Below are positions 16,402 through 25,127 of a stretch of 64,000 nt of DNA, piece after piece (position 1 is the stretch's first letter; every line of letters starts with the position of its first letter). The notes under the pieces are model-generated. The model was not told where the DNA came from. It ran no database searches and saw only the letters and a program-made list of their open reading frames with translations. Position numbers and translations under genes: made by a program. This stretch comes from Polaromonas sp. (GTDB lineage: Bacteria > Pseudomonadota > Gammaproteobacteria > Burkholderiales > Burkholderiaceae_C). Location: positions 1 through 64,000 of the forward strand of contig NZ_JACPOF010000030.1 of the NCBI RefSeq assembly GCF_016185115.1. The letters run 5' to 3'.

Positions 16402-17304
16402 ATCAGGGCTGCCCTGCCGCTGAAGCCTGGCCTTGGCCACTTCATGCCGCAACTGGTCAAAGCCAGTCGCGGGCACCGTCTCACCGTCACGGTCAGCAAC
16501 TTCGGCCATGCGCGCGATCAGCGTTTCTGCATGCAGATCTTCAGGCTTGATATAGATGCCCTGGGTCATGGTGATGTGGGCCTGCTCAAAACCGCCGGCG
16601 CCCGCCAGCAGTATGGTGCGCGTCGGTGCGTCTTCGGTCACCAGCGCCACCAGGCCGGGGCTGACCGAAGTCGCTGCCAGCAGGGCCAGGTCTTCAGGCG
16701 TCAGCAGTTCTTCGGTCATGGCCGTAGCAGCCGTTGGTGCCAGGCAGTTCACGCGCACATTGTTGCGCTCGCCTTCCAGCGCCAGGGTTTGCATCAGGCC
16801 GACCAGCGCCATCTTGGCCGCGCCATAGTTGGCCTGGCCAAAGTTGCCGTAGAGGCCGGTTGACGAGGTCGTCATCACGATGCGGCCGAAGTTCTGCGCA
16901 CGCATCAGGTTCCACACGGCATGGGTGCAGTTCGCAGCGCCCATCACATGCACATCCATCACCAGGCGGAAATCGTCCAGGCTCATCTTGGCAAAACTCT
17001 TGTCGCGCAATATGCCCGCGTTGTTCACCAGAATGTCGACCCGGCCCCACTTCCCGACAGCCTGCTTGACCATGTCTTCAACCTGCGTGCTCTTCGTCAC
17101 GTCGGCATCATGGGCAAAGGCCTCACCACCCATGGCTTTTATTTCGGCAACCACACCTTCTGCGGGCGAGCCGGGCTGGCAGGCCCCGATGTCATTGACT
17201 ACTACCCGCGCGCCGTGGCGGGCCAGTTCAAGCGCGTGCGACCGGCCCAGGCCGCGGCCCGAGCCCGTAACGATGGCGACGCGGTCTTGCAGAAGTTTTG
17301 TCAT
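16387..17304 (-). CDS. SDR dehydrogenase, hydroxyacyl-CoA (MFE-2) type
   Basis: 305 aa, longer than a standard SDR because of a C-terminal extension. It has TGSGRGLGRSHALELARHGA with VVVNDIG, NNAGILRDKSFAKM, SSTGLYGNFGQANYGAAK (YxxxK) and VNCLAPTAATAMTEE, all matching the (3R)-hydroxyacyl-CoA dehydrogenase domain of multifunctional enzyme type 2. Transcribed after the Bug receptor and CoA-transferase genes on the same strand, it probably oxidises the CoA thioester produced there (inference). A 166-bp gap separates it from the CoA-transferase. Confidence 0.85.
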   Translation of the reverse strand: MTKLLQDRVAIVTGSGRGLGRSHALELARHGARVVVNDIGACQPGSPAEGVVAEIKAMGGEAFAHDADVTKSTQVEDMVKQAVGKWGRVDILVNNAGILRDKSFAKMSLDDFRLVMDVHVMGAANCTHAVWNLMRAQNFGRIVMTTSSTGLYGNFGQANYGAAKMALVGLMQTLALEGERNNVRVNCLAPTAATAMTEELLTPEDLALLAATSVSPGLVALVTEDAPTRTILLAGAGGFEQAHITMTQGIYIKPEDLHAETLIARMAEVADRDGETVPATGFDQLRHEVAKARLQRQGSPDSALA

Positions 17305-17470
17305 TCAATATGTCCTTTGATGATGATGGGCGTTTCCGCCACAGCAAATAACGAGTGGCAGATGGCATTGGGTTGGGGGCACACGCCTGTGCTTCACCGG
17401 TGAAGTGAAGCAGGCATTTGGCAACTATTGTCGGCGATCAGGCGGGCATAAGCCGGCCAGCCTGTCATCC

Positions 17471-18739
17471 TCATGACACCGTGGAAATACTCTCCACAGG
17501 TCGTGATGTTTGTGCCAGGCGCACGACCCCGGCTTCAGCGAGCGTGTCAATGGCAGCCACTTCCAGACCCATCTCGCCCAACACGGCTTGCGTGCTTTGC
17601 CCAAGCGTTTCCGCGCCCCGGGCGCTGGCTCCACCGTCCTCTGCAAAACTGAAGCCCAGCCCCCTGGTGCGCACATCCTGCGTGGCCTGCCTGAAAGTGA
17701 ATTCCGGCAGCTTCACGCAGCCTGTACCGTCCACCTCACGCAAAAATTCACCCAGCTTGCGCACGCGCGCAGACGGCACCCCTGCGGCATTCAGGCGGGT
17801 CTCAAGATCCACCGCGCTATGGCTGGCGAATGCTGCGCGCAGCCGGCCAACCACATAGTCGGTATCACGCGGCACCACAAAGCCTCCGGGCGAGTTGAAG
17901 GCCTCCAGGTCAAGCGCACGGGCGTCTTCGCACAGCTCTTCGATCTGCAGCACCCCGGCCAGCTTGCGGAACTGCGCCGGCGTGTTGGCCGCCACTGCCA
18001 GCCAGCCGTCGGCGCAGGGATAGGTGTCCGCCGCCGGGCTACCGGTGTAGCCGCGGTTGCCTATGCGCTGGGGCTCTGTGCCGTTGGTGAGAAACGCGCT
18101 GGCGTTCGGGTACATCAGCATGAGTGAGGCCTGCACCATCGATGAATCAATGTACTGGCCCACACCTTCGCGCGCGCGGCGGTGCAACGATGACACGATG
18201 GACAGCGCACCCAGCATGCCCACGGCAACGTCAATCACCGGGAAACCGACCTTGAGCGGCGGTGCATCGGGGCTGTCGCCCGACATCATCATCATGCCCG
18301 TGAGTGCCTGCACCACGTGGTCGTAGGCGCCGCGCGTTGACCACTCGCCCTCCTGTCCGTAGCCGGAGATGGAGCAGTAAACGATGTCGGGCCTGATGGC
18401 CTTGATGGACCCGTAATCAAGCCCGTACTTTGCGACCACCCCAGGGCGGAAGTTTTCTATGAACACATCGGCCGACAGGGCAAGGGAACGCACCAGCTCT
18501 GCCCCTTGCGGCGTGCGTATGTCCATCGCCAGGGAACGCTTGCCGGCGTTGCAGGCCACGAAGCCGGTGGGCGTATCGCCCTCAGCCGCAGATTTGCTGG
18601 CCCGCATGACCTCACCGCCGTTGGGCGGCTCGATCTTGATGACTTCTGCGCCCATCTGGGCCAGGTAAAACGAAGTGAGCGGCCCCGCAATGACATGCGA
18701 CATGTCGATAACGCGTACGCCTTCCAGTGGTTTGGACAT
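17471..18739 (-). CDS. CaiB/BaiF-type (family III) CoA-transferase
   Basis: 422 aa, typical for family III. Recognisable parts are LEGVRVIDMSHVIAGPLTS at the N-terminus, GAEVIKIEPP, KRSLAMDIRTPQG, DVFIENFRPGV and the catalytic aspartate region KVGFPVIDVAVGM. It transfers CoA between an acyl-CoA and a carboxylic acid. Co-transcription with an upstream Bug receptor (19 bp gap) implies that the imported acid is activated by this enzyme and then processed by the downstream hydroxyacyl-CoA dehydrogenase-like SDR. Confidence 0.9.
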   Translation of the reverse strand: MSKPLEGVRVIDMSHVIAGPLTSFYLAQMGAEVIKIEPPNGGEVMRASKSAAEGDTPTGFVACNAGKRSLAMDIRTPQGAELVRSLALSADVFIENFRPGVVAKYGLDYGSIKAIRPDIVYCSISGYGQEGEWSTRGAYDHVVQALTGMMMMSGDSPDAPPLKVGFPVIDVAVGMLGALSIVSSLHRRAREGVGQYIDSSMVQASLMLMYPNASAFLTNGTEPQRIGNRGYTGSPAADTYPCADGWLAVAANTPAQFRKLAGVLQIEELCEDARALDLEAFNSPGGFVVPRDTDYVVGRLRAAFASHSAVDLETRLNAAGVPSARVRKLGEFLREVDGTGCVKLPEFTFRQATQDVRTRGLGFSFAEDGGASARGAETLGQSTQAVLGEMGLEVAAIDTLAEAGVVRLAQTSRPVESISTVS

Positions 18740-18758
18740 GGTATTGAGCTTTGAATTT

Positions 18759-19736
18759 TTAACTTGCAGTCACGCCGGTGAGCCTGACAATTTCTGCCCA
18801 CTTGCGGTACTCATCCTTCACGAATGCAGCATCGGCCTGCGGGCTGCTGCTTTGCGCCACCGCATTGCCGGTGGCCTCAAACAAGGGTTTCACGGCAGGG
18901 TCAGCCAGCGCCTTGATGGCTGCGGCGTAAATTTTGTTGACCGCCTCTGCCGGGCTTTTGGCTGGCAGCCACAGGCCAAACCAGAACTCCTGCACCGTCA
19001 GTTCGTTCTTCATCACCTCATTGAGCGTGGGCACGCCCGGCAGCTCTTTCAGAGGTGCGGCGCTGGTCACCGCCAGCGCGCGCAGCTTGCCGCCCTTGAC
19101 CTGTGGGATGACGGTGCCCGCAATGGCAAAAGCGAAGTCGGTGTCGCCCCGCAGCAGCGAGAGCGGAATTTCAACCGACCCCTTGAGCGGAATGTGCGTG
19201 GCCTTGCCGCCGCTCAGCGACATCAGCGTGGCGCCACCGAGATGGGCCCCGGAGCCAATGCCACCCGAACCGTAATTCATCTTGCCCGGGTTGGCCTTGA
19301 CCGCTGCAATCAACTCCTCGACCCTGCGGTAAGGCGAATTGGCAGCCACCACCAGCACGGTCGGCGATGTGCCAATGATGGTGACGGGCAGAAAGTCACT
19401 GACCGGTTCGAACTTGAGCGAAGGCTGCAGTGCTTTCTGTATCAGGTGCGAGTTCGAACCCATCAGCAGGGTGTAGCCATCAGCGGGCGCCTGCGCCACA
19501 TACTGCGCGGCCAGCACACCGCCCGCACCGACCTTGTTTTCGACCACGATGGGCTGACCCAGGCCATCACCGAGCTTTGGCCCGAACTGCCGCATCAGCA
19601 CATCGGGCCCGCCGCCTGCTGCGTAGGGAACGATCACGCGCACCGGCTTGTTGGGGAATACGTCGGCGGCATGCACACCAGTGGCGGCAAGCAGGCTGGC
19701 AGAAAAGCTGCTGAGGCAAAACGAGCGGCGGTCCAT
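18759..19736 (-). CDS. Bug/TctC-type periplasmic solute-binding protein
   Basis: 325 aa from the ATG at 19736, which has AAGGAGACATCC directly upstream. The N-terminus MDRRSFCLSSF resembles a twin-arginine signal, a common variant among Bug proteins, with cleavage near VHAAD. It continues with FPNKPVRVIVPYAAGGGPD, VVENKVGAGG and PADGYTLLMGSN. It is the first gene of the operon with the CoA-transferase and SDR, and it is divergent from a LysR gene 99 bp away. Confidence 0.92.
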   Translation of the reverse strand: MDRRSFCLSSFSASLLAATGVHAADVFPNKPVRVIVPYAAGGGPDVLMRQFGPKLGDGLGQPIVVENKVGAGGVLAAQYVAQAPADGYTLLMGSNSHLIQKALQPSLKFEPVSDFLPVTIIGTSPTVLVVAANSPYRRVEELIAAVKANPGKMNYGSGGIGSGAHLGGATLMSLSGGKATHIPLKGSVEIPLSLLRGDTDFAFAIAGTVIPQVKGGKLRALAVTSAAPLKELPGVPTLNEVMKNELTVQEFWFGLWLPAKSPAEAVNKIYAAAIKALADPAVKPLFEATGNAVAQSSSPQADAAFVKDEYRKWAEIVRLTGVTAS

Positions 19737-19835
19737 GGATGTCTCCTTTTTATTGATTGGCCCAAGCATAAAGCTGGCCCTGCTTCTCTAAAAGTGATAT
19801 CTTTTTATGAATTGCAAACTTTTGGTTATCAATCC

Positions 19836-20783
19836 ATGCCTGAAAAAATCTCACGCGAAACAGAACGGCTGGTTTCACGCCTGCGTTTTCGCCACCTGCG
19901 CCTCATCACGGAACTTGAACGCGGCGGTAGTCTTCGGGCGGCCGCACAGTCGCTGAACCTCACGCAGCCGGCACTCAGCAAAGCGCTCGCGGAGATCGAG
20001 TCCGCATTCGGGTTTGCACTCTTCACCCGCAACGCGCGCGGCCTGACCCCCACAGCCCAGGGCAGAGTCGCCCTGCGCGGTGCAGTGCTGCTGCTCGAAG
20101 AGCTGGCCCACCTGCGCGTGGAAGCGGCCGCCGGCGAAAACGCGGTAGCCACCGTGCGCATAGGCGCGCCTCCGTTTGTGGCGCAAGGTTACCTGCCGGA
20201 AGTTCTGAAAAAGCTGTTGCAGGGGGACCCACCCGTGCGCGTCCAGCTTCTGGAAGAACGTGTCCCGGTGCTGATGCAGGCACTGGTGCAGGGCGAGGTT
20301 GACGCGCTGCTCACCAGCTACCCCATGCACATGCCCAATGAAAGTGGCGTACAGCTGAGTTATGAAAAACTTTTCGAGGTCGACCTCAGCATCATTGCGC
20401 CGCACGACCACCCGCTGACACGCGCCCGCAAGGTCACCTGGCAGCGGCTGGCGCAGGAACCCTGGGTCATGCCGGCCAGAAGCTCGATGGCACGCCGCAT
20501 GATTGAAGATTGTTTTACCCGGGACGGCGTGATACCGCCGCAGCCTGTCATCGAATCCACCAGCCCGGTCACCAACGTTCAACTGGTGGCCGCTGGCATA
20601 GGGCTGAGCGTTGCCCCCGAGACCACCGTGCTGCGCAATGCGCAGAATCTGAGTCTTGTCAAAAGGGTCAGGGTCTCACCGCCCATTCCGTCCGGACCTG
20701 TTGCCCTCATCTATCGCATGGCAGTTGCGAACCCGAGGGTGGCGTTTTTTCGGGCGGCACTGGGTTTGAGCCGGGCGACCTGA
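19836..20783 (+). CDS. LysR-family transcriptional regulator
   Basis: 315 aa. The winged helix-turn-helix lies at residues 16-75 (FRHLRLITELERGGSLRAAA, LNLTQPALSKALAEIES), followed by a two-lobed periplasmic-binding-like effector domain (VRIGAPPFVAQGYLPEVL, VDALLTSYP, GLSVAPET). The start at 19836 gives the usual N-terminal length; the frame stays open far upstream but without family sequence. Divergent orientation implies it controls the Bug/CoA-transferase/SDR operon with that operon's substrate as likely inducer. Confidence 0.9.
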   Translation: MPEKISRETERLVSRLRFRHLRLITELERGGSLRAAAQSLNLTQPALSKALAEIESAFGFALFTRNARGLTPTAQGRVALRGAVLLLEELAHLRVEAAAGENAVATVRIGAPPFVAQGYLPEVLKKLLQGDPPVRVQLLEERVPVLMQALVQGEVDALLTSYPMHMPNESGVQLSYEKLFEVDLSIIAPHDHPLTRARKVTWQRLAQEPWVMPARSSMARRMIEDCFTRDGVIPPQPVIESTSPVTNVQLVAAGIGLSVAPETTVLRNAQNLSLVKRVRVSPPIPSGPVALIYRMAVANPRVAFFRAALGLSRAT

Positions 20784-20925
20784 ACTGCCCTGCAAGCTTT
20801 CATAGCGCCGGCATGGCATTCTGAAAAGTTATCGCCATATCAAAACATATCAATTTACCGAATCGTTAACGCCACCTACATTCCCCGGGAGACAACACCA
20901 GACAGAATAAATTTCAGGAGACAAC

Positions 20926-20985
20926 ATGCTTACGGGACACCCATTGCCCCTGCTTGCCGGCATGGCGCAGGAAGGCTTGCCATGA
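20926..20985 (+). CDS. putative 19-residue leader peptide
   Basis: A short open frame (MLTGHPLPLLAGMAQEGLP) has a better ribosome binding site (CAGGAGACAAC) than the following ABC gene. Its TGA overlaps the next gene's start as ATGA. This arrangement suggests translational coupling or a leader role. It could also be the remnant of a deleted upstream gene. No attenuator hairpin was evident. Confidence 0.45.
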   Translation: MLTGHPLPLLAGMAQEGLP

Positions 20986-21818
20986 ATGCCCAGGCGGAAA
21001 TGCACCATCCGGCCAACACAGAAGGCATAAGCCCGGGAGTCGGCACCGTACAGGCCCGTGACGTAAGTCACACCTTCGAGGCAAGCGGGATCGGACCTAC
21101 CATCGCGCTTTCAAAAACCAGCCTGGAGGTCAGGCCCGGTGAGTTCGTCGCCATGGTCGGACCCAGTGGCTGCGGAAAAACAACCCTGCTTAACGCCTTC
21201 GCCGGGCTGGTTATCCCGAGTGATGGTGAAGTGCTGGTCAACGGTTCGCCGGTGGCCGGCATCAGCCTCGATGTCGGCTACATGTTTGCACGAGACGGGC
21301 TGATGCCCTGGCGCACGGCCCTCGACAACGTCGCTTTCGGCCTGGAAGTGCGCGGCATGGCCAAAGGCGAGCGGGACGACACCGCAGCCGGCTACCTGCA
21401 ACTGGTGGGTCTGGGTGATTTTTTGCACCACCGCCGGCAGGAGTTGTCGCAAGGCATGAGGCAACGCGTCGCGCTGGCCCGAACGCTGGCAACATCGCCA
21501 CGCATCATCCTGATGGACGAACCCTTTGCCGCGCTTGATGCGCAGACCAAGCTGGAGGTACAGGACGAATTCCTGAAGATCTGGGAACAGCACAAACGCA
21601 CGGTGGTCTTCGTCACACACGACATTGTGGAGGCCATCACCATGGCGGACCGCATCATCGTTTTCTCGCGCCGCCCGGGCCGTATCGTCGGTGAGTTCAT
21701 CAACCACCTTCCCCGGCCCCGCTCTGCCAGCGCACTGCGCCACGACCAGACCTTCGAGCAGCTGCGGCATGACATCAGCAGTTGCCTGACCGCCCACAGC
21801 ACGGTACAAAAAACATGA
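20982..21818 (+). CDS. ABC importer ATPase, SsuB/TauB type
   Basis: 278 aa nucleotide-binding subunit. It has Walker A GPSGCGKTT, a Q-loop region with YMFARDGLMPW, the signature LSQGMRQRVALAR (an LSQGM variant of LSGGQ), Walker B IILMDEPFAALD and the switch histidine in VVFVTHDIVEA. It belongs to the nitrate/sulfonate/taurine/aromatic uptake group. It overlaps the permease gene by four bases and forms an operon with the permease, a binding protein and an SMP-30 lactonase. The start is coupled to the 19-codon leader. Confidence 0.9.
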   Translation: MNAQAEMHHPANTEGISPGVGTVQARDVSHTFEASGIGPTIALSKTSLEVRPGEFVAMVGPSGCGKTTLLNAFAGLVIPSDGEVLVNGSPVAGISLDVGYMFARDGLMPWRTALDNVAFGLEVRGMAKGERDDTAAGYLQLVGLGDFLHHRRQELSQGMRQRVALARTLATSPRIILMDEPFAALDAQTKLEVQDEFLKIWEQHKRTVVFVTHDIVEAITMADRIIVFSRRPGRIVGEFINHLPRPRSASALRHDQTFEQLRHDISSCLTAHSTVQKT

Positions 21819-22618
21819 ACACCAGGCAGTTTCGCATTTACGCATGGCAGATAGGCATTCTTGTTGTTGCACTTGGCAGCTGGGAGTTGTGTGTAGCGAC
21901 CGGTTTCCTCAGCCCGTTCTGGGCGTCAAGCCCAAGCCGCATTGCCCTGGCACTGGTCGAGGTCGTCAGTGACCCGCTGTTTCCCACACACGTGGGCACC
22001 ACGCTGCTTGAACTGGTGGCAGGTTTCGCAGCCGGCTCGATCCTGGGCATCGCCATCGGTTTTGTGCTGGCGCAGTGGCCTCTGGTGGAAAAGATCTTCG
22101 ACCCCTTCCTGCACGCCATCAACAGCTTGCCCCGTGTGGCACTGGCACCGCTTTTTATCCTGTGGCTGGGCATAGGCCTGGGGTCAAAAATCCTGATAGC
22201 AGCGACGCTGGTGGTGTTCATCGTCATCGGCAACACCCTGGCCGCAGCCCGAAGTGTCGACGCCGACATGATGACTGCGGCGCGCCTCCTCGGGGCCACG
22301 CGTCTGCAGCTGTTTCTCAAAGTGGTGCTTCCCGCATCCATTCCCGTCATTTTTGCGGGGCTGAGGCTTGGCGTTGTCTACGCCATGCTGGGTGCAGTGG
22401 TCGGAGAAATGATCGCTGCGACAAGCGGACTGGGTTACATGCTGAGTTTCTTCGCGGGCAGCCTGCAAGTCGGGCACCTGATGGCCACGCTCGTGGTGCT
22501 CGTGGTCCTGTCGACCTCTTTGTCGGCCCTTACCAGCTGGGTCGAGCGCCGCATTCTTGACTGGGGCGGGTCGTCACGCAAGCGCCTCGCAGCGCGGGCT
22601 GGCAAGACCCCCGCCTGA
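21815..22618 (+). CDS. ABC importer permease, SsuC/TauC type
   Basis: 267 aa from the ATG at 21815, which overlaps the ATPase stop (ATGA). It has six predicted membrane helices starting with IGILVVALGSWELC. The EAA loop is seen in RLLGATRLQLFLKVVLPASIP, which contacts the ATPase. It closes with a typical basic tail. With the neighbouring ATPase and binding protein it forms a complete SsuABC-like uptake system. Confidence 0.9.
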   Translation: MNTRQFRIYAWQIGILVVALGSWELCVATGFLSPFWASSPSRIALALVEVVSDPLFPTHVGTTLLELVAGFAAGSILGIAIGFVLAQWPLVEKIFDPFLHAINSLPRVALAPLFILWLGIGLGSKILIAATLVVFIVIGNTLAAARSVDADMMTAARLLGATRLQLFLKVVLPASIPVIFAGLRLGVVYAMLGAVVGEMIAATSGLGYMLSFFAGSLQVGHLMATLVVLVVLSTSLSALTSWVERRILDWGGSSRKRLAARAGKTPA

Positions 22619-22669
22619 GGTCACCCGCTGAATCACATCACGCCTGCATCAACAACCAAAGGAGACGAC

Positions 22670-23677
22670 ATGAATCTGAAAAACTGGACACGCCTGCTGG
22701 GCATTGCAGTTCTCGCCGCAGCATTGAGCCCTGCTGTCACGCAAGCACAGAACCTCGAGAAGATGAAAATCCAGCACTACGCCGGCTCGATGATCAGCCT
22801 GGTCACCTATATCGGACTTGACCAGAACATTTTCAAAAAGCACGGACTCGATGTGCAGCTGGTTGCCACTGCCACCGGGCCGGACGCCACCGCCGCCCTG
22901 CTCTCGGGCGGTGTCGACCTGATGCTCAATTCCGGCGACAACATGCTGCGCGCTCTCGACAAGGGAAGCCCCGCCATGAAAGTGCTGGTCGGCAATGTCA
23001 GGGAAATGCCGTTTTCGGTCGTCGTCAGCAATGATGTGACACTGCCGCCTGGCAACTACCAGGAGGCGATGAAAGGCCTGGCCGGCAAACGGCTGGGCGT
23101 GCTGGCCCGCGGTTCCAGCAGCGAGATGATTTTCAGGGCGCTGGTCTCGGCATCGGGCCTCAACCCTGACAAGGACGTGACCTGGATTGCCGTGGGAGGC
23201 CTGCCCACAGCCATCCCGGCATTCCAGACCAAACTGATTGATGCCTACCTCGGCTTCGAACCCTTCCAGACCGCCATGACCAGCCAGAAGGTGGGCCGCG
23301 TGGTTCTGGACATGCGCAAGAGCCAGGGGCCAGCGGGCCTTGTGAACTTTCCGTATAACTTCTACATTGCCCGCGCCGACAGCCTCACATCAAAACCCGA
23401 CACGATGAGAAAACTGGCGGCGGCCCTGACAGAAGCGCACGCCTTCATGCAGTCCCCGGCCAACCTGAATGCAGTGGTTAAAAGTGCATCAAGATTCATC
23501 AGCATTGAAGAAGGCCTGCTGCGCCAGATGGTGATAAACGACCTGCCCGTCTACAGCCCGGTCGTGTCTGAAGCGGGCATGAACAAATGGATCGCATTTT
23601 CTCAATCGGCACTCGGTGTCAAACGCGAGTTCACACCTGCAGAACTTGTCGCTACAGGTTACATACCCAAAAACTGA
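22670..23677 (+). CDS. ABC substrate-binding protein, NMT1/SsuA-like
   Basis: 335 aa with a signal peptide (LLGIAVLAAALSPAVTQAQ). The NMT1/SsuA-type fold shows in QHYAGSMISLVTYIGLDQNIFKKHGLDVQL, GGVDLMLNSGDNM, KRLGVLARGSSSEM and DAYLGFEPFQTAM. The ligand is probably an organic anion or aromatic compound. AAAGGAGACGAC precedes the ATG. It is the third component of the operon, directly followed by the lactonase gene. Confidence 0.9.
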   Translation: MNLKNWTRLLGIAVLAAALSPAVTQAQNLEKMKIQHYAGSMISLVTYIGLDQNIFKKHGLDVQLVATATGPDATAALLSGGVDLMLNSGDNMLRALDKGSPAMKVLVGNVREMPFSVVVSNDVTLPPGNYQEAMKGLAGKRLGVLARGSSSEMIFRALVSASGLNPDKDVTWIAVGGLPTAIPAFQTKLIDAYLGFEPFQTAMTSQKVGRVVLDMRKSQGPAGLVNFPYNFYIARADSLTSKPDTMRKLAAALTEAHAFMQSPANLNAVVKSASRFISIEEGLLRQMVINDLPVYSPVVSEAGMNKWIAFSQSALGVKREFTPAELVATGYIPKN

Positions 23678-23680
23678 ACG

Positions 23681-24580
23681 ATGTCCGTGAAGATTGAATG
23701 CGTGGTGCCCGCCGGCAACGAACTGGGCGAAAGCCCCTGCTGGGACGACCAGAACCAGCGCCTTTTATGGGTCGATGCGTGGAAGGCGCGCATTCACACC
23801 TGGGCACCGGCCACCGGGGTCAGCAGTTTTTTTGATCTGCCTGCGCCCCTTGATTCACAGCGCATCGGCTCTTTTGCGCTCGACAATTCTGGCAGCTTCA
23901 TCTGCGCCATGAACCGGGACTTCTGGCGCTTCGATCCTTTGACGGGCAGCGCCAGCTTTGTGTCTGAAGGTGAAACCACGGGGGGCCCCGCCAACCGGCT
24001 CAATGACGGCAAATGCGACCGCAAGGGACGTTTCTGGTGCGGGTCTTTCAACACAGGCGACTGGTCGGCCAACACAGGCGTGCTGTACCGGCTGGAAGAA
24101 GGCAGGCAGGCCGTCCGCCAATTTGACGGTGTGGGTATCTCCAACGGCATCGCGTTCAGCCCTGACGACAGGATTTTTTATTTCGCAGACAGCCAGGCAG
24201 GTGTGGTCTGGCAATTTGATTTTGATATTGATGCCGGCGTGTTGTCCAATCGCCGCCCCTTCATCTCCATGCAGCACATCACCGGCCTGGTGGATGGTGC
24301 CGCCGTGGATGCAGAAGGCTTTTACTGGTGCGCGCTTTGCAAGGGTGGTGCCATCGCCCGATTCGACCCGGCGGGCAAGCTGGTCAGATGGATCGAATTG
24401 CCTACGCGCGACCCCACCATGTGTACCTTCGGCGGCGCAGACCTGGACATACTCTATGTCACTACGGCACGCCGCTTTCTCGACGCAGGGTCACTTGTGC
24501 GGCAACCGCAGGCCGGGCACCTGCTCGCCATCACAGGGCTGGGTGTGCGTGGCCTGAAAGAACCGCGCTTCGGCAGCTGA
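23681..24580 (+). CDS. SMP-30/gluconolactonase-family lactonase
   Basis: 299 aa six-bladed beta-propeller of the SMP-30/LRE family. Metal-ligand positions are visible as GESPCWDDQNQRLLWVDAW (Glu), PANRLNDGKCDRKGRFWCG (Asn and Asp) and ISNGIAFSPDDRIFYFADS (Asn, Asp). These enzymes hydrolyse sugar or aliphatic lactones with Ca or Zn. It starts 3 bp after the binding-protein stop, so the importer probably supplies a lactone or a sugar-derived compound (inference). Confidence 0.9.
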   Translation: MSVKIECVVPAGNELGESPCWDDQNQRLLWVDAWKARIHTWAPATGVSSFFDLPAPLDSQRIGSFALDNSGSFICAMNRDFWRFDPLTGSASFVSEGETTGGPANRLNDGKCDRKGRFWCGSFNTGDWSANTGVLYRLEEGRQAVRQFDGVGISNGIAFSPDDRIFYFADSQAGVVWQFDFDIDAGVLSNRRPFISMQHITGLVDGAAVDAEGFYWCALCKGGAIARFDPAGKLVRWIELPTRDPTMCTFGGADLDILYVTTARRFLDAGSLVRQPQAGHLLAITGLGVRGLKEPRFGS

Positions 24581-24652
24581 CTGCGTTCAAGCGCTGAAGC
24601 GAATTGGGCCTGCCCAAGGTTCACCAAGCGCAAAGCAAGACACGACATCGCA

Positions 24653-24680
24653 AAAAAAAGCCCGGCGACAGCCAGGCTTT
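24653..24680 (-). terminator. rho-independent terminator
   Basis: On the minus strand a ten-base stem (AAAGCCTGGC paired with GCCGGGCTTT through one wobble, loop TGTC) is followed by eight T residues. It serves the small minus-strand gene ending at 24759. Confidence 0.7.
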
Positions 24681-24758
24681 AAAACGGAATAAACCGCCGG
24701 AGACAAAGGCATTTGAATGCCTCGTTAACTTTTTTATCCTACAGGATGGGCATGAAGC

Positions 24759-25088
24759 TTATGTGACAAGGCCCGAGAAGTTCTGCCGCACCAGCGGCAG
24801 CGCCCAGTGGCGCACCCAGGTCGCCATGGTTTTGCGGGGGTCACCGAGTGCAAAACTTGCATTGAAGCGCGGTTGCTTCAGGGACATGGACACCATTGTT
24901 TCGACGGCCGGTGTGGCTGAATCAGCCACCCAGTCAAAAAATGTGGGCGCCACGGCCATGCGGTTTGCCTCAACAAGTTCAATCACCAGGTCGTCGAGTG
25001 CCTTGATGGCAAGAATGGAAGCCTGGTCTGCAGTCAAATAATGGGAAGTCATGGAAGTCATGGAAGTCATGGAAGTCAAAAATATCAT
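24759..25088 (-). CDS. hypothetical protein with repeated start region
   Basis: 109 aa if read from the ATG at 25088. The N-terminus contains Thr-Ser-Met repeats, coded by three exact 9-bp units, so four ATG codons compete as starts. The conserved-looking part begins at HYLTADQASILAIKALDDLVIEL, a helical soluble segment followed by DWVADSATPAVETMVSM. No family is recognised. It follows the gene at 25128 on the same strand, with its furthest possible start (GTG at 25127) abutting that stop codon, so the pair is likely an operon ending at the 24653 terminator. Confidence 0.6.
   Translation of the reverse strand: MIFLTSMTSMTSMTSHYLTADQASILAIKALDDLVIELVEANRMAVAPTFFDWVADSATPAVETMVSMSLKQPRFNASFALGDPRKTMATWVRHWALPLVRQNFSGLVT
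25051..25077. repeat. three tandem 9-bp units at a start codon
   Basis: ATGGAAGTC occurs three times in a row, with a fourth imperfect unit (one extra G) at 25041-25050. On the minus strand the units encode Thr-Ser-Met and each supplies an in-frame ATG. Copy-number change would keep the frame but alter the N-terminus. Confidence 0.9.
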
Positions 25089-25127
25089 CAACAGGTGAAA
25101 TGGGCAGGCAGTCAGGGAGCCAGGCAC

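Noticed and set aside
18675..19835. Long upstream extension of the LysR frame at 19836
   Set aside because: It overlaps the Bug and CoA-transferase genes antisense, has no family similarity, and the ATG at 19836 gives the normal LysR length.
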